A stretch of DNA of 64,000 bases from Balneolaceae bacterium (GCA_009711805.1 VEMX01000012.1:124001-188000); one strand, 5' to 3'; shown: positions 1 to 9,285, counted from the first letter of the stretch. The notes: a model not told the origin generated them from the sequence alone. Made by a program: numbers and translations.

Positions 1-1
1 C

Positions 2-1318
2 GCTGCACGAAGCGGGCTCGCAGCTGCCCAACTCCTTAAGAAAAAAGGAGCTGACATTTTTGTATCTGATTACGGCCCTATTTCTGACAAGGCGAAGTCC
101 TTATTGGAACAAGCCTCCATTCCCTATGAAGAAGGCGGACACACCGCAAAAGCTGGTGCAGCTGAATTTGCGGTGATAAGTCCCGGGGTACCCACCGAGA
201 CTGATATAGTGCAGCAGTACCTTAAAAACGGCAAAGAAGTATTCGCAGAAATTGAAGTGGCCAGTTGGTTTGTAAAAAATAACATCTATGCTGTTACCGG
301 AAGTAACGGTAAAACCACTGTTACACAATGGTTGTCTCATCTATGGCAAACGGCAGGGAAAAACTATACCCTGGCAGGTAATATTGGTTTTGCCTTTTCA
401 GACAAAGTAGAAAACAATACCGGCGATATAATATTAGAAGTAAGCAGCTTTCAACTCGATCATATCAAGGATTTTAAACCCCGGGTAAGTGTATTGCTAA
501 ACATCACCCCTGATCATCTGAACCGCTATAACTACAGCCTGGAGGCCTATGCATCTTCTAAGTTCAGAATTACAGAAAACCAGACATCTGAAGACTGCTT
601 CATCTACAATTTTGATGACCCCGTTATAGCAGATCACCTCCAGGAACTGCAATCTAAAGAAAACCGCCCGGCTCTCTGGGCTTTCTCCAACACACAGGAA
701 GTTCCCCAGGGAGCTTTTGTACGTGGTGATCATATCATCTTCAAATTCAACAACAAAGAAGAACCCCTTATGTCAGTTAACGAAATAGGATTACGAGGAA
801 GGCACAACCTGAATAACGGTTTGGCTACCGCTCTGGCAGCTCGAGCCGCAGAAATTAAAAATGATGCTATCCGTGAAAGCCTGCGTAGTTTCTCCGGGGT
901 TGAACATCGTTTGGAAATGGCTCGGGAGGTGGAAGGTGTAAAATATATTAACGACAGCAAGGCCACCAATGTAAACGCAGTCTGGTTTGCCCTCGACAGC
1001 TTTAATGTACCGCTAACCCTTATACTGGGCGGCCGCGACAAGGGCAACGACTACAGTGAAATTGAACCCCAGATACGCGAAAAAGTACACACTATTATTG
1101 CAATTGGGGAATCCAGGGAACGAATAAAAAAGCAGCTGGAAGAAGCAGCCCCTAATTTTGTAACCGTGGAAACCATGGGGGGAGCTGTACGAGCAGCCCA
1201 AAAAATAGCCAAGCGGGGCGAGGTAGTACTACTTAGCCCGGCATGTTCCTCCTTCGATATGTTCGACAACTATGAGCATCGCGGTAAAATATTCAAAGAA
1301 GAAGTAAACAAACTATAA
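2..1318 (+). CDS. murD: UDP-N-acetylmuramoylalanine--D-glutamate ligase, 5' end cut by the window
   Basis: Cytoplasmic Mur ligase that adds D-glutamate to UDP-MurNAc-L-Ala with ATP during peptidoglycan precursor synthesis. The reading frame is open from base 2 and begins inside the N-terminal Rossmann-like domain (visible GAARSGLAAAQLLKKKGA, then VSD). The ATP-binding loop GSNGKTT is at about residues 100-106 of the visible part. The central domain has NITPDHLNRY and the C-terminal domain has HRLE and the GGRDKG segment. The first residues are missing because the gene starts before the window. It is the first visible gene of the dcw cluster and is followed directly by a short ORF and ftsW. 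Confidence 0.95.
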   Translation, partial: AARSGLAAAQLLKKKGADIFVSDYGPISDKAKSLLEQASIPYEEGGHTAKAGAAEFAVISPGVPTETDIVQQYLKNGKEVFAEIEVASWFVKNNIYAVTGSNGKTTVTQWLSHLWQTAGKNYTLAGNIGFAFSDKVENNTGDIILEVSSFQLDHIKDFKPRVSVLLNITPDHLNRYNYSLEAYASSKFRITENQTSEDCFIYNFDDPVIADHLQELQSKENRPALWAFSNTQEVPQGAFVRGDHIIFKFNNKEEPLMSVNEIGLRGRHNLNNGLATALAARAAEIKNDAIRESLRSFSGVEHRLEMAREVEGVKYINDSKATNVNAVWFALDSFNVPLTLILGGRDKGNDYSEIEPQIREKVHTIIAIGESRERIKKQLEEAAPNFVTVETMGGAVRAAQKIAKRGEVVLLSPACSSFDMFDNYEHRGKIFKEEVNKL

Positions 1319-1483
1319 GTGACCTATTCCAACCATAAAATATTAACCACAGCTATTACAACTTCTGTCCAAGAGCAGAAAACGGCCGGCTTCCTGGAAA
1401 AAGCGACCGTTTTTATGGATCGAATAAACGCTCAGCAGCTCTGCGTAATTAACAGTGAGTATGGAATATGGAGTTCAACCTAA
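1319..1483 (+). CDS. possible 54-aa ORF between murD and ftsW
   Basis: A GTG codon follows the murD stop with no gap, and the frame stays open for 55 codons to a TAA three bases before the ftsW ATG. It therefore fills the otherwise unexplained gap of about 168 bp in a cluster where neighbouring genes overlap. The predicted protein begins VTYSNHKILTTAITTSV and contains LEKATVFMDRINAQQLCV. It has no signal peptide or transmembrane segment. I recognise no family. An open frame of this length can arise by chance, and no clear ribosome binding site is visible because the start abuts murD, so translation would have to be coupled. It could instead be a spacer. Confidence 0.3.
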   Translation: MTYSNHKILTTAITTSVQEQKTAGFLEKATVFMDRINAQQLCVINSEYGIWSST

Positions 1484-1486
1484 TAC

Positions 1487-2677
1487 ATGATTTACACTAG
1501 TCCACATAGCGATATTTCAAATGTGATGGGCACTTCCCCGGAAGATATCGATACCCGTGCACAAGGCAGCGACCGCATACTGTTAATGGCAGTTGTTATG
1601 CTAATGATGGTTGGAATACTCGCAGTGTATTCATCCATAGCCTTTTTTGCGCAATCGAAATCAACTACTGCCGGGCAACTTATTATCGGGCATATCATTA
1701 AGCTGGGTATTGCTTTCTTTGTTATGCTGATAGCATCCAAAGTGAATTACAGGATTATTGCCAAATTTAGCCGCCTGGCTATGGTTATAAGCTGGGTCTT
1801 ATTATTGGCCGTACTTGCCTTTGGTACCGAACAGTTTGGAGCCAAAAGATGGCTCAATATCGGTGGCTTCTCGTTTCAACCATCTATGATAGCCACCGTG
1901 TCGTTGTTGGTACATATATGTGTACTGCTCAGTGAAAAGCAGGACTACATCAAGGATTTTAAAAAAGCATTCCTGCCTGTCATGTTTTGGGTGGTTATTA
2001 CCTGCGGACTTATTGGGATTGAAGATTTTAGTAGTGCCGGCCTGCTGCTTGTTATCTCCCTGGTTCTCATGTTCATTGGGCGAATCAGTGTGATCCAGTT
2101 GGGTACTCTGGTAATGATTGGGGTGATTGGAGGATCTTTTTTATTGAGCCAGTCCTCCACCCGCCAAAGCCGCATTAACCAATATATGACACAAATTAAG
2201 GATATTGAAAGTGAACAGATTCTCCAGGGAAGTGGATATCAGGCGCAGCAAGCACATATAGCAATAGCGCAGGGTGAATTTTTCGGGGTGGGTATTGGCA
2301 AAAGTACGCAGCGGGATTTCCTGCCTGCTCCCTACAACGATTTCATCTTTGCCATTATCGCTGAAGAATATGGCCTGGCAGGCGCCATGTCGCTCATCTT
2401 CCTGTTTACACTTATTTTAATTCGGGGGATAGTATTTATTGCCCGCAATGCCCGGGATTACCTGGGAAGTTTGCTGGCCGTAGGGTGCACCCTCACCCTC
2501 GTTGCCTATGGATTTGTGAATGCAGGCGTTGCCAGCGGGCTCTTGCCTGTAACCGGGCTCCCTATGCCCTTTGTAAGCTATGGAGGTACCAGTATGCTTT
2601 TTGCCGGAATGATGGCAGGTATACTTCTGAACATCTCGAAACATCACCGGGACCGGAGGGCCTTCTTCAATGCATAA
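1487..2677 (+). CDS. ftsW: SEDS-family peptidoglycan glycosyltransferase FtsW
   Basis: Integral membrane SEDS protein that polymerises lipid II at the division site with its partner class B penicillin-binding protein. The 396-residue protein has a short hydrophilic N-terminus and then about ten hydrophobic helices. Family signatures are GAKRWLNIGGFSFQPS near residue 125 and the C-terminal TGLPMPFVSYGGTSML near residue 355. The ATG at 1487 has a weak upstream site (GGAG about 13 bases away). An internal ATG at codon 14 is an alternative start that would not affect the membrane part. Its end overlaps murG by 8 bases, which indicates translational coupling. Confidence 0.93.
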   Translation: MIYTSPHSDISNVMGTSPEDIDTRAQGSDRILLMAVVMLMMVGILAVYSSIAFFAQSKSTTAGQLIIGHIIKLGIAFFVMLIASKVNYRIIAKFSRLAMVISWVLLLAVLAFGTEQFGAKRWLNIGGFSFQPSMIATVSLLVHICVLLSEKQDYIKDFKKAFLPVMFWVVITCGLIGIEDFSSAGLLLVISLVLMFIGRISVIQLGTLVMIGVIGGSFLLSQSSTRQSRINQYMTQIKDIESEQILQGSGYQAQQAHIAIAQGEFFGVGIGKSTQRDFLPAPYNDFIFAIIAEEYGLAGAMSLIFLFTLILIRGIVFIARNARDYLGSLLAVGCTLTLVAYGFVNAGVASGLLPVTGLPMPFVSYGGTSMLFAGMMAGILLNISKHHRDRRAFFNA

Positions 2678-3785
2678 ACCAAAAATTTTAATAGCAGCAG
2701 GTGGTACCGGCGGACATGTGTATCCGGCTATAGCTATTGCTGATGCTTTAAAAAAAGAAAAGCCGGATGCTGATATCCTGTTTGTAGGAACCCGCAACCA
2801 CATGGAGTGGAAAGCTGTTCCCAAAGCAGGTTACGAAATTACGGCTATCTGGATTAGCGGCTTTCACCGCCAATTCACCCTGAAGAATTTACTGTTCCCT
2901 GTTAAGCTGATTGCCAGCCTTATACAAAGCTTTAATATCATTTCCTCTTTTAAACCTCAGGTTATGGTTTCATGCGGGGGATATGTGGCCGGACCAGTAG
3001 GCTGGGTTGCCGGCAAAAGGAATGTACCTGTGGTAATACAAGAGCAAAACAGCTACCCGGGAGTAACCAACCGAATGCTGTCCAAATTTGCCAAGAAGAT
3101 ATTTACGGCCTTCGAACAAGCCGATCAATATTTGCCGGCTTCTAAAACCCAGGTAACCGGAAACCCTACACGATCCACCCTTACCGCCGCGGATAAAGAC
3201 CAAAGTATTCTATCCTTTGGCTTCACTTCCGACAAACCAGTACTGCTGGTGCTGGGCGGAAGTGGAGGTGCAAAAAGCATCAATGAAACTTTAAAAGCAA
3301 ATATCCAACAGCTGCATGATGAAAACGATATTCAAATAATATGGCAATGCGGAGCTAAATACTTTGATGAATTGAACTCAAAAATAGATACGGCCCAATT
3401 GCCCAATCTCAGGCTCACATCCTACCTGGATAATATGCCTGAAGCATATGCAGCAGCCGATTTGGTCATCAGTCGGGCGGGGGCCAGTTCCTGTTCAGAA
3501 TTAATGCTCACAGGCAAGCCCAGTGTATTGGTGCCCTCTCCATATGTAGCCGGCGATCACCAGACACAAAATGCCAAAGCTATGGCAGATGCCGGAGCTT
3601 CAGAATTATTACCAGATGCTGAAATGAAAGAGACGATGACAGACTTAGTGAATCAATTGATCCATGACCAGAAAAGACTTGCAAGGATGAACAAAGCGGC
3701 TCTCCGCTTAGCCAAACCTGAAGCTGCGCGTTTAATAGCCCGTGAAATCCTCGAAATTGCTAAAAGCCGTTTAAATAATGAGTAG
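2670..3785 (+). CDS. murG: undecaprenyldiphospho-muramoylpentapeptide beta-N-acetylglucosaminyltransferase
   Basis: GT28 glycosyltransferase that transfers GlcNAc from UDP-GlcNAc to lipid I, making lipid II at the inner face of the membrane. The 371-residue protein has the N-terminal glycine-rich loop GGTGGHVYPA at residues 12-21, a second loop GGSGGAKSIN in mid-protein, and the donor-binding SRAGASSCSEL segment in the C-terminal half. Length is normal for the family. It overlaps ftsW by 8 bases at its start and murC by 8 bases at its end, the typical dcw arrangement. Confidence 0.97.
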   Translation: MHKPKILIAAGGTGGHVYPAIAIADALKKEKPDADILFVGTRNHMEWKAVPKAGYEITAIWISGFHRQFTLKNLLFPVKLIASLIQSFNIISSFKPQVMVSCGGYVAGPVGWVAGKRNVPVVIQEQNSYPGVTNRMLSKFAKKIFTAFEQADQYLPASKTQVTGNPTRSTLTAADKDQSILSFGFTSDKPVLLVLGGSGGAKSINETLKANIQQLHDENDIQIIWQCGAKYFDELNSKIDTAQLPNLRLTSYLDNMPEAYAAADLVISRAGASSCSELMLTGKPSVLVPSPYVAGDHQTQNAKAMADAGASELLPDAEMKETMTDLVNQLIHDQKRLARMNKAALRLAKPEAARLIAREILEIAKSRLNNE

Positions 3786-5205
3786 TACGATTGTAACACA
3801 ACCCATATTTGGCAGAACTAAACATATCCACATGGTGGGTATAGGTGGTATTGGTATGAGCGGTATGGCCGAAATATTATTACAGCGTGGTTATACAGTT
3901 ACGGGTTCGGATGGCGTACAAAGCGAAACTACGGACAGGCTCGAAGAGCTGGGTGCCAATATCTTCATTGGCCACAAAGCCGAACAGGTTGAAGGAGCCG
4001 ATGTTGTGGTATATACCAGCGCAGTTAAAGCTGAAGAAAATGTAGAAACCCGGGCAGCCCTCGAAAGCCGGATTCCAACCATCAAACGGGCTGAAATGCT
4101 GGCTGAACTTATGAAGATGAAGTTCGGAGTAGGAGTAGCGGGCACTCACGGCAAAACTACCACCACTACTATGATTGGTCACGTAACTCAGGATGGAAAT
4201 TTTGATCCAACCATTATTGTTGGCGGTAAAGTTCACAGCTTTGATAAAACTAATGCCGTGGTTGGCAAGGGAGATGTGATTGTGGTTGAGGCCGATGAAT
4301 TTGATCGCACCTTCCTTCGTCTCACTCCCTCTATTGCTGTCATCACCAATATTGAAGCTGAACATTTGGATATTTATGATGACCTGGAAGATGTAAAACA
4401 GGCTTTCATTGATTACGCAAATAAGGTCCCCTTTTACGGAACCGTAGTAGTATGCCTGGATGATTCTAATGTTCGGAGTATCCTTCCGGAACTGAAACGC
4501 CGAACGCTTACATATGGACTCACCCCTCAGGCTCAAATCAGGGCAGTTGATATCCATGTAGATGCTTTCAACAGCACCTTTACGGTAGAAAATGATGGAG
4601 AAAAACTCGGAGTAATAACCTTAAAATCTCCCGGCGAACATAATATAAAAAATGCATTAGCTGCCGTAGCTACCGGCATAGAACTCGGCATTGATTTTAA
4701 ATTGATAAAAAAAGGGCTGGAACGCTTTGAAGGGGTTTTTCGGCGGTTCCAGCTTAAGTATAATAATGGCGTAATGGTGATTGATGATTATGCCCATCAC
4801 CCTACTGAAGTACAGGCCACATTACAGGCCACCCACAAAGGCTGGCCGGATCGCCGGGTCATTGCGGTATTTCAGCCACACCTATACTCGCGCACACAAG
4901 AATTATATAAAGAATTTGGTCTCTCTTTCTTTGACGCAGAAGTAGCTGTAATCACAGATGTATATCCATCACGGGAACAACCTATTGAGGGAGTAAGCGG
5001 AAAGCTAATTGCAGATACGGCCGAGCAGTATGGTCATAAGAATGTGATTTATGTAGAAAACAAAGAAGACCTCAATGCCAAACTAAAAGAAATAACCAAG
5101 GCCGGGGATATTGTACTTACAATGGGTGCCGGTGATATCTATCGCTTCGGTGAAGAATTTGTAAATGAGCTGGATTCTGGAAACTTCAACATAACAACAG
5201 AATAA
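3778..5205 (+). CDS. murC: UDP-N-acetylmuramate--L-alanine ligase
   Basis: Cytoplasmic ATP-dependent ligase that starts the stem peptide by joining L-alanine to UDP-MurNAc. The N-terminal Rossmann loop reads HMVGIGGIGMSGMAEIL (about residues 18-34), the ATP loop GTHGKTTTT is near residue 122, and the C-terminal DDYAHHPTEV motif is near residue 340. At 475 residues it has family length. It overlaps murG by 8 bases. No ddl or murB gene follows; ftsQ comes 2 bases later. Confidence 0.97.
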   Translation: MSSTIVTQPIFGRTKHIHMVGIGGIGMSGMAEILLQRGYTVTGSDGVQSETTDRLEELGANIFIGHKAEQVEGADVVVYTSAVKAEENVETRAALESRIPTIKRAEMLAELMKMKFGVGVAGTHGKTTTTTMIGHVTQDGNFDPTIIVGGKVHSFDKTNAVVGKGDVIVVEADEFDRTFLRLTPSIAVITNIEAEHLDIYDDLEDVKQAFIDYANKVPFYGTVVVCLDDSNVRSILPELKRRTLTYGLTPQAQIRAVDIHVDAFNSTFTVENDGEKLGVITLKSPGEHNIKNALAAVATGIELGIDFKLIKKGLERFEGVFRRFQLKYNNGVMVIDDYAHHPTEVQATLQATHKGWPDRRVIAVFQPHLYSRTQELYKEFGLSFFDAEVAVITDVYPSREQPIEGVSGKLIADTAEQYGHKNVIYVENKEDLNAKLKEITKAGDIVLTMGAGDIYRFGEEFVNELDSGNFNITTE

Positions 5206-5207
5206 CA

Positions 5208-5954
5208 TTGACAACTAATAACACAGCAAATAGAAACTCCGGAAGCCGGGTTTTACCCTGGCTTACTACCACTATGATGGTGATTGGGGTTGCTGTAGTT
5301 GCAGCTCTCTATTGGAACCGCCATGTTACCATTGAAGAAATGGAAGTGAGCGGAATTTACTATACCAGTCAGGAGCAGGTTATCGAAATGGCGGCAGTAC
5401 CTTTGGGTATTAAGCCCGATAGCCTGGATCTGGCACAAATAGTACAACAAGTGGAAAAACTGAATTATGTGAAATCTGTAGTTCCCTATGTAGAACCCAG
5501 TGGCGATCTAAGGCTGACCATTACAGAACGGCAGCCCCTGGCATTATTAGTAGATGGTTCCCATCGAAAATATGTGGATGCTGAAGGTGTAAAACTGAAC
5601 ATTATTGACGGCAAAACTACAGACTTGCCTATTGTGTATGGTTTTAATGCCCAAACAGCAACTGACACCCTGCACAGCCCGGCTTTTACACAAATCCGGG
5701 ATTTCCTGGTTCATGCCAAAAACAACAAATTTGGATGGGCTACCATCAGCGAAATAGCCTACGATAAAGTAGATGGAGTAGTGGCTCTGAGTCATGAAAA
5801 TGGGGTTAAACTTTTATTCGGTCGCAATAATTTTGAAATCAAGCTTGAAAACTGGCAGGCCTTCTATACCGAGGTAATTCGCTCCAAAGGCATCAAGAGC
5901 ATGCGCCAGGTAGATCTCAGGTTCACAAACCAGGTGGTTAGCCGTGAGAGTTGA
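5208..5954 (+). CDS. ftsQ: cell division protein FtsQ/DivIB-type
   Basis: Single-pass divisome protein linking early and late division proteins. The 248-residue product has a short polar N-terminus, one transmembrane helix (about residues 18-36, PWLTTTMMVIGVAVVAALYW) and a periplasmic POTRA-like domain starting VTIEEMEVSGIYYT. The later segment LRLTITERQPLALL is typical of FtsQ. The assigned start is a TTG two bases after murC. The next candidate is an ATG near 5274, which would trim most of the N-terminal tail but keep part of the helix. Position between murC and ftsA supports the name, since the sequence family itself is weakly conserved. Confidence 0.85.
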   Translation: MTTNNTANRNSGSRVLPWLTTTMMVIGVAVVAALYWNRHVTIEEMEVSGIYYTSQEQVIEMAAVPLGIKPDSLDLAQIVQQVEKLNYVKSVVPYVEPSGDLRLTITERQPLALLVDGSHRKYVDAEGVKLNIIDGKTTDLPIVYGFNAQTATDTLHSPAFTQIRDFLVHAKNNKFGWATISEIAYDKVDGVVALSHENGVKLLFGRNNFEIKLENWQAFYTEVIRSKGIKSMRQVDLRFTNQVVSRES

Positions 5955-6058
5955 TATAACAAACATATTGGGCTGGCATGGCAAAGGGATTCAGGTATTC
6001 TTGAATGAAAGAAAGCACAGGAATGAATTGAATAAAATTTTGGCCTTTTTGAGCATCA

Positions 6059-6086
6059 GTAAGGAAGCATTGCGATGTTTCCTTAC
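6059..6086. promoter_or_regulatory. 12-bp stem-loop in the ftsQ-ftsA spacer
   Basis: Arms 6059-6070 (GTAAGGAAGCAT) and 6075-6086 pair fully, with one G-T wobble, around a TGCG tetraloop. No T-run follows on either strand, so it is not a standard intrinsic terminator. It lies about 75 bases before ftsA in the only long spacer of the murG-ftsZ run (5955-6161). It could protect or process mRNA, or set the ftsAZ to ftsQ ratio. That role is inference. Confidence 0.45.
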
Positions 6087-6161
6087 CGGGGCTTTATCAA
6101 AAGTCTGCAACACGGAGACTTCAATAAATTTTAGCAATCAAATAACATACAGCGGATCGTA

Positions 6162-7421
6162 ATGGCAGAACAAGAAAACATAATGGTCGGGCTCGACATC
6201 GGAACTACAAAGATTTGTGCTATCGTCGCTTCTATCGACGAACAGGAAAGAATTCACATTCTCGGGGTTGGTAAATCTCCCAGCGATGGGTTAAACCGTG
6301 GCGTTGTGGTTAATATTGATAAAACAGTAAATGCGATCAAAGATGCCATAGCGCAAGCAGAGCTTGCATCCGGTATTCAGGTGAATTCCGTTAATGTCGG
6401 AATTGCCGGCGATCATATCCGAAGTATGCGAAGCAAAGGGGTGATTACCATCAACAACCGAGACAATGAAATAACAGCCAAAGATGTAGAACGACTACTC
6501 GAAGACTGCCAGCGAATTATGCTGCCTACCGATCAGCAAATTCTGCATGTTATCCCACAGGAGTTTGTGGTAGACGGACAGGATGGGATCAGTGATCCCG
6601 TAGGTATGAGCGGTATGCGAATGGAAGCTGAAGTTCACATTATAACAGGTCTCGTCTCTGCGGCAAAAAACATATACAGATGTGTTGAACGAGCCGGCTA
6701 CCAGGTTGCTGATATAATCCTGGAACCGCTCGCCTCTTCATATTCGGTATTAGACGAAGAGGAAAAAGAAGCAGGTGTGGTATTGGTTGATATAGGGGGA
6801 GGCACAACAGATGTGGCCATCTTTCAGGATAACACTATTCGACATACTGCCGTCATTGCTATTGCAGGCCAAAAAGTAACCGATGATATCCGCCTTGGGC
6901 TCAGCGTGTTAGACGATCAGGCTGAAACCCTGAAACGTAAACACGGCGAAAGCTATGTGGATATGATTGAGGAAGACGAAGTAATTACCGTACCCGGTAT
7001 TGCGGGAAGACCTCCCAAAGAAATTACCAAAAGCATCCTAGCAAAAATTGTACAGGCACGCATGGAAGAAGTACTCGAAATTGTGGGTATTGAAATAAAA
7101 CGAAGCAGTTATGGAGACTCTTTAAGTGCCGGTGTTGTCATTACCGGAGGGGGCTCACTCATAAAAAACGTATGCCCTCTTGCGAATGAAATTTTAGGCC
7201 TTGATGCCAAAATCGGTATTCCTCTTGGAATTACCGGGGGTCTCAAAGAAGAAGTAAACAGCCCGATTTATGCTACCGGTGTAGGGCTGGTGATGCATGC
7301 ACTTAGAACCGGTACAACCAACACCCAAACCATGTTGCCTGCCTCTTCGAAAGGCACCAATGTGGAACAGGTAATGCAAAAAATTACTGAACGCATGAAA
7401 AGTTGGTTTAAAGAACTTTAG
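6162..7421 (+). CDS. ftsA: cell division protein FtsA
   Basis: Actin-like ATPase that tethers FtsZ filaments to the membrane and recruits later division proteins. The 419-residue protein has the phosphate-1 motif GLDIGTTKICAIVA at residues 10-23, an SHS2 (1C) subdomain, and the phosphate-2/adenosine motifs DIGGGTTDVAIF and VVITGGGSLI. The C-terminal residues MQKITERMKSWFKEL form an amphipathic helix, the expected membrane-targeting sequence. It is preceded by a 207-bp spacer with a stem-loop and followed after 65 bp by ftsZ, its direct partner. Confidence 0.97.
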   Translation: MAEQENIMVGLDIGTTKICAIVASIDEQERIHILGVGKSPSDGLNRGVVVNIDKTVNAIKDAIAQAELASGIQVNSVNVGIAGDHIRSMRSKGVITINNRDNEITAKDVERLLEDCQRIMLPTDQQILHVIPQEFVVDGQDGISDPVGMSGMRMEAEVHIITGLVSAAKNIYRCVERAGYQVADIILEPLASSYSVLDEEEKEAGVVLVDIGGGTTDVAIFQDNTIRHTAVIAIAGQKVTDDIRLGLSVLDDQAETLKRKHGESYVDMIEEDEVITVPGIAGRPPKEITKSILAKIVQARMEEVLEIVGIEIKRSSYGDSLSAGVVITGGGSLIKNVCPLANEILGLDAKIGIPLGITGGLKEEVNSPIYATGVGLVMHALRTGTTNTQTMLPASSKGTNVEQVMQKITERMKSWFKEL

Positions 7422-7486
7422 AAATAAAATCAGCAATCATCTACAATAACAACAATCCAGTAAATAAAACTCACAAAGGAGTTATC

Positions 7487-8848
7487 ATGGCTAACCATAG
7501 TTCACGTTTCTTTTTCGACGAACAAAGTCAGGAAAACGCCAAAATCAAAGTAGTTGGTGTAGGCGGAGGTGGCGGAAACGCCATCAATAATATGATCAAC
7601 ATGGGTCTCAACAGTGTGGAATATATAGCACTGAACACCGATGCCCAGGCTCTCAAAAACAGCGAAGCCGATATTAAGATACAAGTAGGCTCAGCCTTAA
7701 CCAATGGTCTTGGTGCGGGTGCTCGTCCTGAAATTGGCCGGGAAGCTGTTGAAGAAAACCGACATGAAATTGAAGAATCCATCGAAAGTGCCGACATGAT
7801 ATTTGTCACAGCCGGCATGGGGGGGGGAACCGGAACCGGAGGAGCCCCCGTTGTGGCAGGCATTGCCAAACGGCGTGGAATCTTAACCGTGGGTATTATA
7901 ACTACCCCATTTGAATGTGAGGGTAAAGTTCGCAAGAAATATGCCCTTGAAGGTATCACTGAACTTAAGAAGAATTGCGATACCGTAATTGTAATCCCTA
8001 ACGAACGACTGCTCGACATAGCCGATGAAAACACATCCCTGATGGATGCTTTTGCAATGGCCAACGAGGTACTCTATAATGCCACCCGGGGTATCAGCGA
8101 TTTAATTCTGATGCCGGGGCTCATTAACCTTGATTTTGCTGATGTGCGTACCACCATGACAGACGGCGGTGCTGCCATCATGGGCTCTGCCACTGCAGAT
8201 GGCGCCGAACGTGCCGAAATTGCCGCCCGCGCAGCCATAAACTCTCCTCTGCTTGATGGAGTAAGCATCCGCGGTGCCCGCAATGTTCTTGTTAATATTT
8301 CTGCAGGTTCTAACCTGGGAATGCGCGAAACAACAACCGCAACCAGTATTATACAGCAGGAAGCTGGTGATAATGCAGAAATCATCCTGGGTACAGTACT
8401 GGATGAGGAATTTGGCGAAGACATCCGCGTAACGGTTATTGCCACTGGTTTTGATCTTGCCGAAGACCGGACGACCGCTAAAGTTGCTCCAAAGGCTAAG
8501 AAAGCAATGCAGGAAGTAGCTGATAATGCAGCAGCAGAAATTGAACGAAAAACAACGGATAAATCCAGAATTCCCAACCGTTTTTCACGTACCACCGGCG
8601 ATTATTATAAAGGAGAAAACAACCTTAAAAAGTTAGACACTCCTTCTTATTTGCGACGCGACGTGAAGGTCAGGAAAGACAATGACATTCAGGAAGTTCA
8701 AACCGAGGCAGAACAACAACCTTCTCCTCAGGAAACTGAATCAGATACAGAAGCAAGAGATAATATTGCTCCTTTCCAAAGCCGAACTGAACGCATTCGC
8801 AAAGACGATAGCGATCAGCCTGCTTTTTTGCGTAAAATCATGGATTGA
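7487..8848 (+). CDS. ftsZ: cell division protein FtsZ
   Basis: Tubulin-like GTPase that forms the division ring. The GTP-binding tubulin signature GGGTGTG is at residues 112-118, and the N-terminal VVGVGGGGGNAINNM loop is at residues 22-36. After the globular core (to about residue 320) there is a long charged linker and a conserved C-terminal peptide, QPAFLRKIMD, which binds FtsA. The total length of 453 residues is longer than the E. coli protein because of the linker. The start is set by a strong AAAGGAG site eight bases upstream of the ATG. Transcription probably ends at the hairpin at 8988-9017. Confidence 0.98.
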   Translation: MANHSSRFFFDEQSQENAKIKVVGVGGGGGNAINNMINMGLNSVEYIALNTDAQALKNSEADIKIQVGSALTNGLGAGARPEIGREAVEENRHEIEESIESADMIFVTAGMGGGTGTGGAPVVAGIAKRRGILTVGIITTPFECEGKVRKKYALEGITELKKNCDTVIVIPNERLLDIADENTSLMDAFAMANEVLYNATRGISDLILMPGLINLDFADVRTTMTDGGAAIMGSATADGAERAEIAARAAINSPLLDGVSIRGARNVLVNISAGSNLGMRETTTATSIIQQEAGDNAEIILGTVLDEEFGEDIRVTVIATGFDLAEDRTTAKVAPKAKKAMQEVADNAAAEIERKTTDKSRIPNRFSRTTGDYYKGENNLKKLDTPSYLRRDVKVRKDNDIQEVQTEAEQQPSPQETESDTEARDNIAPFQSRTERIRKDDSDQPAFLRKIMD

Positions 8849-8914
8849 TTACAATATAACTGAGTTTTAGGATACCCGGACTGTACATACGGCCCGGAGT
8901 CCCATTTTACTGGA

Positions 8915-8974
8915 TATAGCTATGTAGCTTGTTCTTAACAAGCAGGACTACCCTACCCCGGTAGTCTGGCTATA
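8915..8974 (+). ncRNA. candidate three-way-junction RNA downstream of ftsZ
   Basis: A closing helix of 8 pairs (8915-8922 with 8967-8974, one wobble) encloses two perfect 7-bp hairpins: 8927-8933/8937-8943 with a 3-base loop and 8946-8952/8960-8966 with a 7-base loop. An intrinsic terminator follows 13 bases later. Further upstream GGACT and AGTCC (8879-8903 region) can also pair. The layout suits a processed 3'-UTR RNA or a small independent RNA ending at the terminator. It has no tRNA arms or anticodon loop and I recognise no Rfam family. The paired elements are visible; RNA function is inferred. Confidence 0.35.
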
Positions 8975-8987
8975 GATTGCTAACAAC

Positions 8988-9017
8988 AGAAAAAGCCCCT
9001 TGATCGGGGCTTTTTCT
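8988..9017 (+). terminator. intrinsic terminator after ftsZ
   Basis: Perfect 12-bp stem, AGAAAAAGCCCC at 8988-8999 and its complement at 9006-9017, around a 6-base loop, with the T5 run built into the 3' arm. It closes the dcw transcript. The matching A-run on the other side would let it work in both directions. Confidence 0.9.
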
Positions 9018-9285
9018 ATGGGACATATTAGCCGGACAAATTTAGGATTTCATCCAACGGCTCCAGTTCTTCTCACAGATCGAGTCACAGAGTAACGCCA
9101 GGAAAAGCTACCGTAGACGGCTTAAGATGTGCCCCGCTCCGCATTATGAACCAGGGTTTTAGGAATTACCAGGGTGTGCAGGAGTATAAAAAAGCTCCTG
9201 TTCATTCTCTCAATCCAACATTTGTAGTTGGAGGCAGAGCCGTCATAAAGCGTTAGGCAGCGGAGCTCGGAACGCGGGTGAGAAA

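Noticed and set aside
3880-4557. 225-codon minus-strand frame inside murC
   Set aside because: murC is certain on the plus strand and the antisense frame has no start signal or family features.
5944-6162. 72-codon plus-strand frame between ftsQ and ftsA
   Set aside because: It begins with GTG inside ftsQ, has no ribosome site, covers the stem-loop, and gives no protein-like pattern.
8913-8976. Cloverleaf-like fold after ftsZ considered as a tRNA
   Set aside because: Only two internal arms, no acceptor stem of 7 pairs, no anticodon or T-arm consensus.
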